Source: an uncultured Aggregatibacter sp. (lineage in GTDB: Bacteria > Pseudomonadota > Gammaproteobacteria > Enterobacterales > Pasteurellaceae). From it: DNA of 51,664 nt. The stretch lies in the NCBI RefSeq assembly GCF_901873365.1, contig NZ_CABFLM010000043.1, forward strand, positions 1 through 51,664, written 5' to 3'. The position numbers and the translations under genes are program-made. Below, in pieces: positions 37,401 through 44,438 of the stretch (within the stretch, counting starts at the first letter, position 1; the number at the start of each line of letters is the position of its first letter). The notes under the pieces are model-generated. The model saw only the letters and a list, made by a program, of their open reading frames with translations. It was not told the DNA's origin and did no database searches.

Positions 37401-38340
37401 TATTCCGTCTATGGCGAGCTTAAAAATCAGCCCGGATGTGGAAATCAGTGCCTCACCGAAATTGTTGTCTTTGTCCGGTAATGTGGATATTCCATGGGCG
37501 AGAATTGCGATTGAGTCCTTGCCGGACAGCGCCGTTGAAGTGAGTGCCGATGAGATCATTTTAGATGGAAAAACCGCAAAAGCCTTGCCGAAAACGATCC
37601 CATCGGAAACACGAGGCGGGATGGAAATCCGATCAGATCTTAAAATTAAAATCGGTGATGATGTCCGTTTAAATGCTTACGGGTTGAATACGAATTTGCA
37701 CGGTTTACTCTCCGTGAAGCAAGAACGCGGCAATTTGGGATTGTATGGCGAAGTGAATTTGAAAAACGGGCGCTATGCCTCTTTTGGTCAAGATTTATTG
37801 ATTCGCAAAGGATTGATCAGTTTCGTGGGACAGCCGTCGCAACCCTCTTTGAACATTGAAGCCATTCGCAATCCGGAAGCGATGGAAGACAGCCATGTGA
37901 CCGCCGGGGTGAAAGTCACCGGTATCGCTAGCGCGCCAAGCGTGACGATTTTCGCTGAACCGGGCATGCCGCAAGATCAGGCGCTTTCTTATATTTTAAC
38001 TGGTCGTTCATTAGAAAATAGCAGTGATTCGACATCCAGCGGTTCTGTTGGTGCTGCCTTGTTAGGCATGGGATTGGCAAAAACAGGTAAGGTGGTCGGT
38101 GGTATCGGAAAAGCATTTGGTATCAATGACTTGAACCTCGGCACGCAAGGGGTTGGCGACAGCTCAAAAGTGGTAGTAAGCGGCAGCATTACGCCGCGTT
38201 TACAAGTGAAATACGGCGTTGGACTATTTGACGGCTTAGCCGAAGTCACATTGCGCTATCGCTTGTTACCGCAACTTTATGTACAATCCGTGTCAGGTGT
38301 CAATCAGGCCTTTGATTTCCTCTATCAATTTGAATTTTAG
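34459..38340 (+). CDS. tamB: TamB, inner-membrane-anchored lipid-transport/assembly protein
   Basis: TamB spans the periplasm as a long beta-taco groove, with TamA at the outer membrane; it is thought to carry phospholipids and to help assemble outer-membrane proteins. The 1293 residues have one N-terminal membrane anchor (about 25-46), a very long repetitive beta-rich body and the conserved C-terminal TamB domain. That domain includes the block GRYASFGQDLLIRKG near residue 1105 and ends in the aromatic FLYQFEF. It is intact. Uptake cores lie within at 34545 and 35518. Confidence 0.95.
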   Translation: MTEHKEQAPEAPKPQKQKKSLWCRIGCVSSAVIFLPVFTLLGLLATQGGQHKLIQWTDALLDELSIEQVEGNLSEGLVLKNLRFQTAGVDTQVAEARLQLQLSCLWRADICIDDIRLQKPSIQIDTALLPPSEDKPDTDSAPMKRIQLPIGIDIHQVAIHDLSLIIDQQKMTLGTFQTAASLNHASGLTLAPTTIQDFAFIHKIGDTSEDEPQPQATPNNPIDWTALEQTLSQPLLADLGQQIELPFDMHIQGIHGTNWQYQAINTKGESEFAIQVSAADLLADATGDNVQLQTLSVKSSLGEVQAKGQIQLQADFPLQLNINADLNTLKQKETVLLPATKANLTLSGMLKKQTALLFQTQGALDAELSAEAQLTAPKTPLNIKLAVARGQYPFDGNDPLSIKDVNLTINGDILTSQIQLNGAVNGMGIPANHLDLQAIGHLSNIEIHHLKLNALEGSAELKGDVNWRDGVEWNSHLQLAKMNLGRYLSAFPAVLSGELSSQGQVNQKGWQVAVPQVDIQGTLAQHSLALQGGLTAGDQQGITIPQLVLTYGENKINAQGSMGKQSDFTLNIHAPNLHGLWADLSAGVAGHIKLNGDVMRPQVDVDLTANHVAFQQMHLNQAVIKGQINGEERVKGELDLHLNGFHYNDISINQLKLAASGDEQKHVLHLTSDGKPVAANLNLTGNFDRTLARWQGTLSQAMIKSEFGNVQTNQNVAITFDNKTAETTISAHCWMHSNTDLCFPQTFKVGANGDVPFEIKRFDLALVNKILAQEMLTGHLSGKGRVAWFSDKPMLAELQVKGNHLSLAQKLENRTLKLDFPQISLNGNLANNNLAVKSEVNIHNQGKISTDLTLQDIANARKLGGTFHIHNLNLSLANQLLASDEKVDGELKANLTLGGNLNAPTLNGSVNLDKLTAKMRSLPFDIKDGELALHFTGTQSTLKGHLQTVESRLHLSGDANWKNINDWRTHLRAQADQFKVNIPSMASLKISPDVEISASPKLLSLSGNVDIPWARIAIESLPDSAVEVSADEIILDGKTAKALPKTIPSETRGGMEIRSDLKIKIGDDVRLNAYGLNTNLHGLLSVKQERGNLGLYGEVNLKNGRYASFGQDLLIRKGLISFVGQPSQPSLNIEAIRNPEAMEDSHVTAGVKVTGIASAPSVTIFAEPGMPQDQALSYILTGRSLENSSDSTSSGSVGAALLGMGLAKTGKVVGGIGKAFGINDLNLGTQGVGDSSKVVVSGSITPRLQVKYGVGLFDGLAEVTLRYRLLPQLYVQSVSGVNQAFDFLYQFEF

Positions 38341-38362
38341 CCAATAGAAAATCTCCCTAATT

Positions 38363-39919
38363 ATGAATAACGAAAACTTACTGAGCAAAGCCGGCGAACT
38401 GCACACACGACGAGGCGAGGTGCGCGAAATCGCCGCCATCGATCTCGGTTCCAACAGCTTTCATATGATCGTTGCCCGCATTGTCAACGGCACATTGCAA
38501 GTGTTATCGCGATTGAAACAAAAAGTACAATTAGCGGAAGGCTTGGATGAAAATCAAGTGTTAAGTCAAGCGGCGATTGAACGCGGGGTAAATTGCTTGG
38601 CATTGTTTGCCGAACGTTTACAAGGCTTTCCGGTGGAGAATGTCAGCGTGGTTGGCACTTACACGCTACGCCGTGCCATTAATAACGAAGAATTTTTACG
38701 TCAAGCCGCGACCGTTTTTCCTTATCCGATTAACATCATCAGCGGCAAAACCGAAGCTAAAACCATTTATGCCGGGGTTTGCCACACCCAACCGGAAATG
38801 GGGCGAAAATTTGTCATTGATATTGGTGGCGGATCCACTGAGATGATTATCGGCGATAATTTCACCCCTTTAATTTATGAAAGTCGTCACATGGGCTGTG
38901 TCAGTTTTGCCAAGAAATTCTTCCCGAATGGCGAAATTTCCGAAGAAAATTTCCGTTTAGCTAAACAAAGTGCGGTGAATAAAATCGAAGATTTGGCATG
39001 GGAATATCGCAACTTGGGTTGGCAGTCGGTGCTCGGTTCATCGGGGACGATTAAAACCGTGCATCAAGTAATCAGTGAAAATATCGATTCGGACGGTATT
39101 ATCACCGTAGAACGGTTGGATCACCTTATTCAACAAACCTTGCAGTTTTCTCATTTTAACGAACTGAAATTGCATGGCTTAAATCCTGATCGCGCTGATG
39201 TGTTTGTTCCCGGCTTGGCGATTTTAAAAGCGATATTTGAAAATTTCCAAATCGAAAAAATGCGTTATTCCGATGGTGCATTGCGTGAAGGCGTGATGTA
39301 TAGCCTAGAAAAAAATTTTCAGGTCAATAACATTCGTGAGCGCACCGCATTAGGCTTAGCGGAACAATTTAATATCGACCAAGCGCAGGCGGAGCGGGTG
39401 TATCAAACCGCCGCATTGTTATTCGGACAATATTCATGTTGGCAAAATCCGGAACTGATTGACGACATGCAAGACGTTCTGTTTTGGGCGGCTCGCTTGC
39501 ATGAGGTGGGCATTGTGATCAACCACAAAAACCTGCAAAAACATTCTGCGTATATTTTATATAACACCGAATTACCGGGTTACGACAACGAACAACATCG
39601 TCTTCTTTCCACGCTGGTGCGTTATCACATGGGGAATTTTAAATTACCGGAAATGTTCAAATTCTCCCGTTATCATGAAAAAGATGTGTTGGCGTTGATT
39701 CGGATCTTGCGCTTGGCGATTATTCTTAATCGTTCCCGCCAAGCCACAGAAAAGACAGAAGAAATCGCCTTAAAAATCGACCGCACTTTGCATCATTGGA
39801 CGTTGCAATTTTCAGCGGATTACTTGCAACATAACCCATTAATCAAAAACGAACTGCTGCTTGAACATCGCTTTTTGCAAGGATTAGGGTTTGGTTTGAC
39901 AATCTTCAATTCACACTAA
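38363..39919 (+). CDS. ppx: Ppx/GppA family exopolyphosphatase
   Basis: The enzyme releases phosphate from the ends of polyphosphate, and may also act on pppGpp as Ppx/GppA paralogues do. The 518 residues have the actin-like ATPase phosphate loops: AIDLGSNSFHM at about residues 24-34 and FVIDIGGGSTEM near residue 153. The C-terminal half is an HD-like helical domain (about 320-500). It starts 22 bp after tamB, a close but functionally unexplained pairing. A terminator follows. I prefer Ppx to GppA from the length (GppA is shorter) but cannot exclude the other. Confidence 0.92.
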   Translation: MNNENLLSKAGELHTRRGEVREIAAIDLGSNSFHMIVARIVNGTLQVLSRLKQKVQLAEGLDENQVLSQAAIERGVNCLALFAERLQGFPVENVSVVGTYTLRRAINNEEFLRQAATVFPYPINIISGKTEAKTIYAGVCHTQPEMGRKFVIDIGGGSTEMIIGDNFTPLIYESRHMGCVSFAKKFFPNGEISEENFRLAKQSAVNKIEDLAWEYRNLGWQSVLGSSGTIKTVHQVISENIDSDGIITVERLDHLIQQTLQFSHFNELKLHGLNPDRADVFVPGLAILKAIFENFQIEKMRYSDGALREGVMYSLEKNFQVNNIRERTALGLAEQFNIDQAQAERVYQTAALLFGQYSCWQNPELIDDMQDVLFWAARLHEVGIVINHKNLQKHSAYILYNTELPGYDNEQHRLLSTLVRYHMGNFKLPEMFKFSRYHEKDVLALIRILRLAIILNRSRQATEKTEEIALKIDRTLHHWTLQFSADYLQHNPLIKNELLLEHRFLQGLGFGLTIFNSH

Positions 39920-39936
39920 TTTGATTACCGATCCCG

Positions 39937-39978
39937 AAAACAGACCGAATGCGGAAGCGTGCATATCGGTCTGTTTTG
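39937..39978 (+). terminator. Terminator of tamAB-ppx
   Basis: AAAACAGACCGA (39937-39948) pairs with TCGGTCTGTTTT (39966-39977), a 12-bp stem with a 17-nt loop whose own 3' arm supplies the T-run. Confidence 0.85.
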
Positions 39979-40040
39979 TATGAAGGCATTTTTCTGCTTA
40001 ACGCCTTCCACCTGAAAGAGCAGGACAAAACCTAAAAATC

Positions 40041-40049
40041 TGCTATACT
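40041..40049 (+). promoter_or_regulatory. Extended -10 promoter of potD
   Basis: TGCTATACT is an extended -10 element (TGN followed by TATACT) at 40041-40049, about 74 bp before the potD start. No clear -35 is visible at the right distance, which extended -10 promoters can tolerate. Confidence 0.6.
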
Positions 40050-40122
40050 GCCCGCCGAGTTTTTACTCAATTCTTTTATGAAAATTAACCACTCGCTATG
40101 ATTAGCTTTGGAGGACAATAAA

Positions 40123-41169
40123 TTGAAAAATTTGTTTGCAAAAACGCTTAAAACCCTCGGCTTGACGCTGACTCTCCTTTCCACCACCGCCTTTGCGCAA
40201 GAAAAACTGTACGTTTATAACTGGACCGATTACGTCCCTTCCAGTCTTGTTGCTGAATTTACCAAAGAAACCGGTATTGAAGTGATTTATTCCACCTTTG
40301 AAAGCAACGAAGAAATGTATGCCAAACTCAAACTGATTTCCGATAACGCCGGTTATGATTTGGTGTTTCCGTCCAGCTATTATGTGAACAAAATGGCGAA
40401 AGACGGTATGTTGCAAAAGCTCGATCACAGTAAGTTAAGCAATTTCAAACAAATTCCGGACAATTTATTGCATAAAGACTTCGATCCGAACAACGAGTAT
40501 TCCTTACCTTATGTTTACGGCTTAACGGGATTAGCGGTGAATTCCGAAGATATTGACCCAAGCAAAATCACCAGCTGGGCGGATTTATGGAATCCTGAAT
40601 ACAAAGGCAAAGTATTGCTGACCAGTGATGCGCGCGAAGTATTTCATATTGCGTTATTGTTAGACGGCAAATCACCGAATACCACCAATGAAGAAGAGAT
40701 TAAGGCAGCTTATGAACGTTTGGTGAAACTGCTGCCAAATGTGGCGGTGTTTAACTCCGATTCGCCGGAATTGCCTTACGTGCAAGGCGAGGTGTCATTA
40801 GGCATGATTTGGAATGGTTCCGCTTATTTAGCGCATAAAGAAAACGACAAAATTGTTTTTGTGTATCCGAAAGAAGGCGCGATTTTCTGGATGGATAACT
40901 ACGCGATTCCAAAAAGCGCAAAAAATGTCGAAAATGCCTATAAATTCATTGACTTCCTATTGCGTCCTGAAAATGCCAAAGTGGTGTTGGAACGATTGGG
41001 TTATTCTATGCCAAATAATGGGGTGAAAGCCTTGTTAGAACCGGCTATGGCGGAAAATCCAACTTTATTCCCACCGGCAGCGGAAGTGGAAAAAGGCATT
41101 ATCCAAAGTGATGTGGGCGAAGCTGTCGATATTTATGAAAAATATTGGAGCAAATTGAAAACCCACTAA
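40123..41169 (+). CDS. potD: PotD-like spermidine/putrescine-binding protein
   Basis: This is the periplasmic substrate-binding protein of a polyamine ABC importer. The start is TTG at 40123, because GGAGG (40110-40114) is 8 bp upstream. An apparent upstream TTG overlaps that ribosome binding site. This gives 348 residues with a signal peptide cleaved after Ala25 (AFA before QEKLYVYNWTDY). The mature protein shows the PotD signature YVYNWTDYVP and the YSLPYVYGLTGLAVN block. The partner genes potABC are absent, so it is a solo binding protein, as with the second potD of Haemophilus influenzae. Confidence 0.93.
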   Translation: MKNLFAKTLKTLGLTLTLLSTTAFAQEKLYVYNWTDYVPSSLVAEFTKETGIEVIYSTFESNEEMYAKLKLISDNAGYDLVFPSSYYVNKMAKDGMLQKLDHSKLSNFKQIPDNLLHKDFDPNNEYSLPYVYGLTGLAVNSEDIDPSKITSWADLWNPEYKGKVLLTSDAREVFHIALLLDGKSPNTTNEEEIKAAYERLVKLLPNVAVFNSDSPELPYVQGEVSLGMIWNGSAYLAHKENDKIVFVYPKEGAIFWMDNYAIPKSAKNVENAYKFIDFLLRPENAKVVLERLGYSMPNNGVKALLEPAMAENPTLFPPAAEVEKGIIQSDVGEAVDIYEKYWSKLKTH

Positions 41170-41184
41170 TCCTTTCATCCCAAG

Positions 41185-41225
41185 TGCGGTCAAAATTCAC
41201 GGTAAATTTTGACCGCATTTTTTTC
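41185..41225 (+). terminator. Terminator of potD made from an uptake-sequence repeat
   Basis: The 13-bp stem TGCGGTCAAAATT (41185-41197) / AATTTTGACCGCA (41205-41217) is followed by TTTTTTT. It begins with a full uptake core AAGTGCGGT (41182-41190) whose reverse arm is one base short of a second core. Paired uptake sequences acting as terminators are well known in Haemophilus. Confidence 0.9.
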
Positions 41226-41251
41226 TTATAGCCAGCCAAAGTCTGGCTATC

Positions 41252-41569
41252 TGTTGCATGAATAATTAACCTCAATGCGCAATTCATGATTTCGTACGTA
41301 GCGTGCAACTTGTTGCACGAATAATTAACCTCAATGCGTAATTTATGATTTCATGTGTAGCGTGCAACTTGTTGCACGAATGATTAACCTCAATGCGTAA
41401 TTCATGATTTCATGTGTAGCGTGCAACTTGTTGCACGAAGGATTAACCTCAATGCGTAATTCATGATTTCATGCGTAGCGTGCATCTTGATGCACGACCA
41501 AACCAAGCACGGAACGTTATTTAACCCTTTCAGGCATTTACGATTTCGTGCAACAAGTTGCACGCTACG
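41252..41569 (+). repeat. Dispersed hairpin repeat, locus 3 (59-bp tandem array with 96-bp cap)
   Basis: Three units start at 41297, 41356 and 41415, an exact 59-bp period, preceded by a partial unit from about 41252. Each has the TAGCGTGCAACTTGTTGCAC hairpin, then a conserved 36-bp stretch containing GATTAACCTCAATGCGTAA. The array ends in a 96-bp cap (41474-41569): CGTAGCGTGCA, the GCATCTTGATGC hairpin, GCACGGAACGTTATTTAACC, and finally the GCAACAAGTTGC hairpin and TGCACGCTACG. The part between hairpins is conserved from unit to unit, so this is not CRISPR. Confidence 0.9.
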
Positions 41570-41659
41570 ATGCTATGCAGGTATTGGTACTGAACACATT
41601 GCCCACCCGCAAGGCGAAGCACGGATTTTGGTAATTGAAAAGGCGGGAAGTATTTGAAA

Positions 41660-41709
41660 ATAAAAAGTGCGGTTGGTGTAAAACATTTTTAAAATCAACC
41701 GCACTTTCT
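41660..41709 (-). terminator. Uptake-sequence pair terminator downstream of the macrodomain remnant
   Basis: Two complete, inverted uptake cores (41665-41673 and 41698-41706) with flanking bases form a 12-bp stem with a loop of about 20 nt. On the minus strand it is followed by TTTTTATTTT. It would terminate the macrodomain pseudogene transcript. Confidence 0.8.
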
Positions 41710-41712
41710 TGA

Positions 41713-42090
41713 TTATCTTGCCAATAGTTTTTCATAAATCGCCCAATCTACCTCTTTAAACACATTAAACACCACCTTCATTTTCGGATTTTTGTCCAAA
41801 AATGCTCGCACGGTTTCTACCGCAATTTCTGCTGCTAATTGATTTGGAAAACGAAATTCGCCTGCGCTAATACAACAAAATGCGACAGAGTTTAGATCGT
41901 TTATTTTGGCGAGTTCTAAGCAAGAACGGTAGCAATCGGCAAGCAAAGTGCGGTCAGTTTCATTGACGTTTTCGTAGATAATTGGTCCGACGGTGTGTAA
42001 CACAAATTTAGATGGTAAATTAAACGCCGGCGTGATTTTTGCCTTGCCTGTAGCTTCTAATTTGTCTTGTGCATTAATTAATTCAAAACA
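41713..42090 (-). pseudogene. Macrodomain (ADP-ribose hydrolase) gene, 5' part lost at an IS end
   Basis: The roughly 125 remaining codons are the C-terminal part of a macrodomain protein of the ADP-ribosyl hydrolase type. The segments ATGKAKITPAFNLPSKFVLHTVGPI and SVAFCCISAGEFRFPNQLAAEIAV are family hallmarks. The N-terminal ADP-ribose-binding part (usual VNAAN-type motif) is missing. The coding frame runs straight into the terminal inverted repeat of an IS3-family relic at 42091, where the only start is an artefactual TTG. The product is therefore probably non-functional. An uptake core is inside at 41946-41954. Confidence 0.8.
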
Positions 42091-42711
42091 TGATCTGTAC
42101 CCCAACAGTTGGACTAAACAACCAACTAACTAAGGTGCAGATTTTTTATGACCAAATACAATTTTCTTTTCAAACAACAAGTCATCGAATTTTATCTTCA
42201 AAATAGTAAAAATCGTTCACTTACCCGCAGGCATTTTCAACTTGCCGAAACAACATCAGAATATTGGGTTAACCAATTTAATCATAGTAGAATCAATAGG
42301 TTAACAGCGCTGGATAAGAAGTGAAATTACTCACCTGAATTTAAACTTAACGTGGTACAAGCTGTAACAAGGCTTGAAGGCACAAAAATCATTTTGCATT
42401 CTAACCAAGGATGGCAGTATCAAATGGTCGGTTATCAGGCGATTTTACGAGAGAATGGCATTCAACAGAGTATGTCAAGGAAGGAAAATTGTTTAGATAA
42501 TAGTGTGATGGAAAGCTTCTTTGGACGATTAAAAACGGAATGTTATTACGGTAAATGATTTGAGACGTTCTAACAACTGGAAAAAACGATTCATGAGTAC
42601 ATTCATTATTACAACCATGAGCGCATTCAGGGGAAACTAAAAGGGCTGAGCTCTGTGAATTACAGAACTCAGTCCTTGAACTAAATCAGTCTAACTTTTA
42701 GGGTCAGATCA
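42091..42711 (+). mobile_element. IS3-family (IS150-like) insertion sequence relic 1
   Basis: Imperfect terminal inverted repeats bound the element: the left end begins TGATCTGTACCCCAACAGTT (42091) and the right end, read in reverse, is TGATCTGACCCTAAAAGTTA (ending 42711). At 621 bp it is well under half the length of an intact IS of this group. The middle of the transposase has been deleted. No flanking target duplication is visible, so later rearrangement is likely. Confidence 0.85.
42148..42684 (+). pseudogene. Decayed IS3-family transposase (OrfA start joined to OrfB end)
   Basis: From the ATG at 42148 a frame runs to the TAA at 42682-42684, interrupted by in-frame stops at 42322 (TGA), 42556 (TGA) and 42571 (TAA). 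The first part is the OrfA N-terminus (MTKYNFLFKQQVIEFYL), including NYSPEFKLNVVQA after the first stop. Near 42365 it jumps to the OrfB C-terminal DDE region (LHSNQGWQYQM, DNSVMESFFGRLKTE, HYYNHERIQGKLKGL). The deletion fused the two frames, which in an intact element are joined by a frameshift. It is inactive. Confidence 0.85.
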
Positions 42712-42713
42712 TT

Positions 42714-43091
42714 TTACGGAGCTTTTTTATTGTGTGCTTTAAGCCATTTTTGCATTTGTTCAATTTCCGCTTGTTGTGCGTTAATAATATTCTCAGCAAG
42801 CTTACGCATCTCAGGATCTTTTCCGTATTTTAATTCAACTTCCGCCATTTTTACTGCGCCAATATGGTGTGGCAACATACCTGCTGCAAAAGCAACATCA
42901 GGATCTTTATATTGCGCAGCTGCCATCATGTCTTGATGCATTTGATTCATACCTTGCATTAATTCTTGTTGCATTGCAGAATCTGTCGACATTGGCATAT
43001 TCATGTGTGCTTGATGCGGTTGTTCATTAGCTTGGGCATAAATTGAAACTGCAGCAGCGCTAAGTGTGATAAAAGTCATAAGTTTTTTCAT
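42714..43091 (-). CDS. DUF305 family periplasmic protein, Met/His-rich, putative copper binding
   Basis: The 125-residue protein has a Sec signal peptide (about residues 1-21, cleaved at AQA). The mature part is dominated by Met and His: HQAHMNMPM, then MQQELMQGMNQMHQDMM. The DUF305 core HHIGAVKMAEVEL (about residues 75-87) and a helical C-terminus follow. Some DUF305 proteins such as CopM bind copper in the periplasm. A CueR-like promoter upstream supports a copper role here. The stop codon lies 3 bp from the end of IS relic 1 and a second relic lies upstream. It may be complete, but a C-terminal trim by the IS cannot be excluded. Confidence 0.88.
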   Translation of the reverse strand: MKKLMTFITLSAAAVSIYAQANEQPHQAHMNMPMSTDSAMQQELMQGMNQMHQDMMAAAQYKDPDVAFAAGMLPHHIGAVKMAEVELKYGKDPEMRKLAENIINAQQAEIEQMQKWLKAHNKKAP

Positions 43092-43125
43092 GTTTTTCTC
43101 CTATGTGATAACTGAATTAGCACGA

Positions 43126-43156
43126 ATCATAAACCTTGACCTAAGGTTAAAGTCAA
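43126..43156 (-). promoter_or_regulatory. MerR/CueR-type promoter of the DUF305 gene
   Basis: On the minus strand TTGACT (43156-43151) and TATGAT (43131-43126) are separated by 19 bp, the overlong spacer that defines MerR-family activated promoters. The spacer contains a 21-bp imperfect palindrome (43133-43153; 8 of 10 pairs) with ACCTT/AAGGT-type arms, like E. coli CueR sites at copA. Such promoters are weak until the metal-bound regulator twists the DNA. Confidence 0.7.
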
Positions 43157-43232
43157 TATTTATTCGAAAATTTTTGGTGAGGTGCTAAAATAAGACAATA
43201 TTTGATATGAGGGACAGAATCATGAAGCAAAA

Positions 43233-43422
43233 GGACGATTAAAAACGGAATATTATTACGGTAAGCTATTTGAGACGTTCAAACAACTGGAAAAACAATC
43301 CTCGAGTACATTCATTATTACAACCATGAGCGTATTCAGGGGAAACTAAAAGGACTCAGCCCTGTGAATTACAGAACTCAGTCCTTGAACTAAATCAGTC
43401 TAACTTTTTTGGGGGCAGATCA
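43233..43422 (+). mobile_element. IS3-family insertion sequence relic 2 (3' end only)
   Basis: This 190-bp fragment repeats the last third of relic 1: the end of OrfB (GRLKTEYYYGKLFETFKQLEK) and the right terminal repeat ending CAGATCA at 43416-43422. It lacks the lesions TGA/TAA of relic 1 (GKLFETF reads through) but has its own frameshift after QLEK. It therefore derives from an independent copy. Same orientation as relic 1. Confidence 0.85.
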
Positions 43423-43464
43423 TTCTCCTTATTTTTATTACTCCCCGAATAAACAAACGCCATT

Positions 43465-43492
43465 TAAAAAGGTGCGATAATAACCGCACCTT
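43465..43492 (-). terminator. Terminator of qorB
   Basis: AAGGTGCG (43469-43476) and CGCACCTT (43485-43492) form an 8-bp stem with an 8-nt loop, followed on the minus strand by a T-run. It lies 18 bp after the qorB stop. Confidence 0.8.
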
Positions 43493-43509
43493 GTTTTAGT
43501 CAAATGTTA

Positions 43510-44361
43510 TTAGTGGGATAAAGCTTGTTTCACCGCTACATCCAATCCTGCTGTTGGACGTCCAAGCAATTTCTCAAGGGTTTTGTCTTCTGAGAATAAT
43601 GCACCGTTTGACGCATCCACATCCCATTGTGCAATTAAACCTGCAAAGCCCGCGTCTAAGCCTACTTGAACAAGCGCAGTGGCGTAGTCTTCTGCCGGAA
43701 TATCTACGTAAGGGATTTCTTTACCTGTTTGTTTGCTGATTTCTGCAGCAAGGTCGGCTAATGTCCAGCTGGTTGATCCGGCAAGCTCGTAAGTTTGGTT
43801 TTCATGGCCCTCACCTAAAGCAATATTTACGGCCGCTTCTGCAAGTTCTGCACGAAGTGCGGAGGAAATTTTTCCGTTTTTTGCTGAACCGTAGAAAGCA
43901 TTGTTTGCTAATGCTGCTGGAATTGAAGCCGTGTAGTTCTCTGTGTACCAGCCATTGCGTAAAATCGTATAAGTGATGCCGGAGGCTTTTAAGGCGGCTT
44001 CGGTTTCAACGTGTTCACCGGCAAGGGATTTTACCGTATTGTCGTTAGTGGCACCGAGTAAGCTGGTGTAAATAATGTGTTTTACACCGGCTTTTTTTGC
44101 CGCTTCAATCACATTTTTATGTTGTTGAATTCGCTGCCCCACTTCACTGCTTGAGACTAAAATTAACGTATCCACGTCTTGTAACGCTTCTACTTGGCCT
44201 TCTGTTTTTGAATAATCAAATTTGCGGGCTTCTACGCCGGAAATTTTTTCCGGGGAACGCACAAGTGCGATGACGTTGGCGTTTTGGGCTTTTAATAAAT
44301 TTAACGCGATTGCGCCGAATCGACCTGTTGCACCGGTAATTGCGATAGTTTTCGTTGTCAT
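43510..44361 (-). CDS. qorB: NmrA-like NAD(P)H-quinone oxidoreductase, QorB/YtfG type
   Basis: This is a short-chain atypical reductase of 283 residues, homologous to E. coli QorB (YtfG), an NADPH-dependent quinone reductase. The dinucleotide-binding GATGRFG motif is at residues 10-16. IIYTSLLGA and the substrate-loop ILRNGWYTENY follow, matching the NmrA-like family. It is divergent from an HxlR regulator, the same arrangement as ytfG-ytfH in E. coli, which suggests local regulation by reactive electrophiles or oxidants. Confidence 0.9.
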   Translation of the reverse strand: MTTKTIAITGATGRFGAIALNLLKAQNANVIALVRSPEKISGVEARKFDYSKTEGQVEALQDVDTLILVSSSEVGQRIQQHKNVIEAAKKAGVKHIIYTSLLGATNDNTVKSLAGEHVETEAALKASGITYTILRNGWYTENYTASIPAALANNAFYGSAKNGKISSALRAELAEAAVNIALGEGHENQTYELAGSTSWTLADLAAEISKQTGKEIPYVDIPAEDYATALVQVGLDAGFAGLIAQWDVDASNGALFSEDKTLEKLLGRPTAGLDVAVKQALSH

Positions 44362-44438
44362 GATGTTTTCCTTCTCGTTAAGTTGAAATGATGTTTGAAC
44401 ATTTGCTTGTTCGCTTGATGTGACGTATTATATTTCAA

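Larger units (their letters stand above)
41226..41712. other. potD-macrodomain intergenic region
   Basis: About 490 bp without a gene. It holds an ATAGCCAG/CTGGCTAT hairpin (41228-41250), the 59-bp repeat array with its cap (41252-41569), about 90 bp of unassigned sequence, and an uptake-sequence pair terminator facing the macrodomain remnant (41660-41709). Confidence 0.6.

Noticed and set aside
40108..40122. PotD start at TTG 40108
   Set aside because: This TTG overlaps the GGAGG ribosome binding site; the TTG at 40123 has correct spacing and gives a normal signal peptide.
41297..41569. CRISPR array
   Set aside because: Period and palindromic repeats look superficially CRISPR-like, but the sequence between hairpins is conserved from unit to unit, so there are no unique spacers, and no cas genes are nearby.
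42085..42716. Target-site duplication around IS relic 1
   Set aside because: Flanking bases (ACA on the left, TTT on the right) do not match, so no duplication can be claimed.
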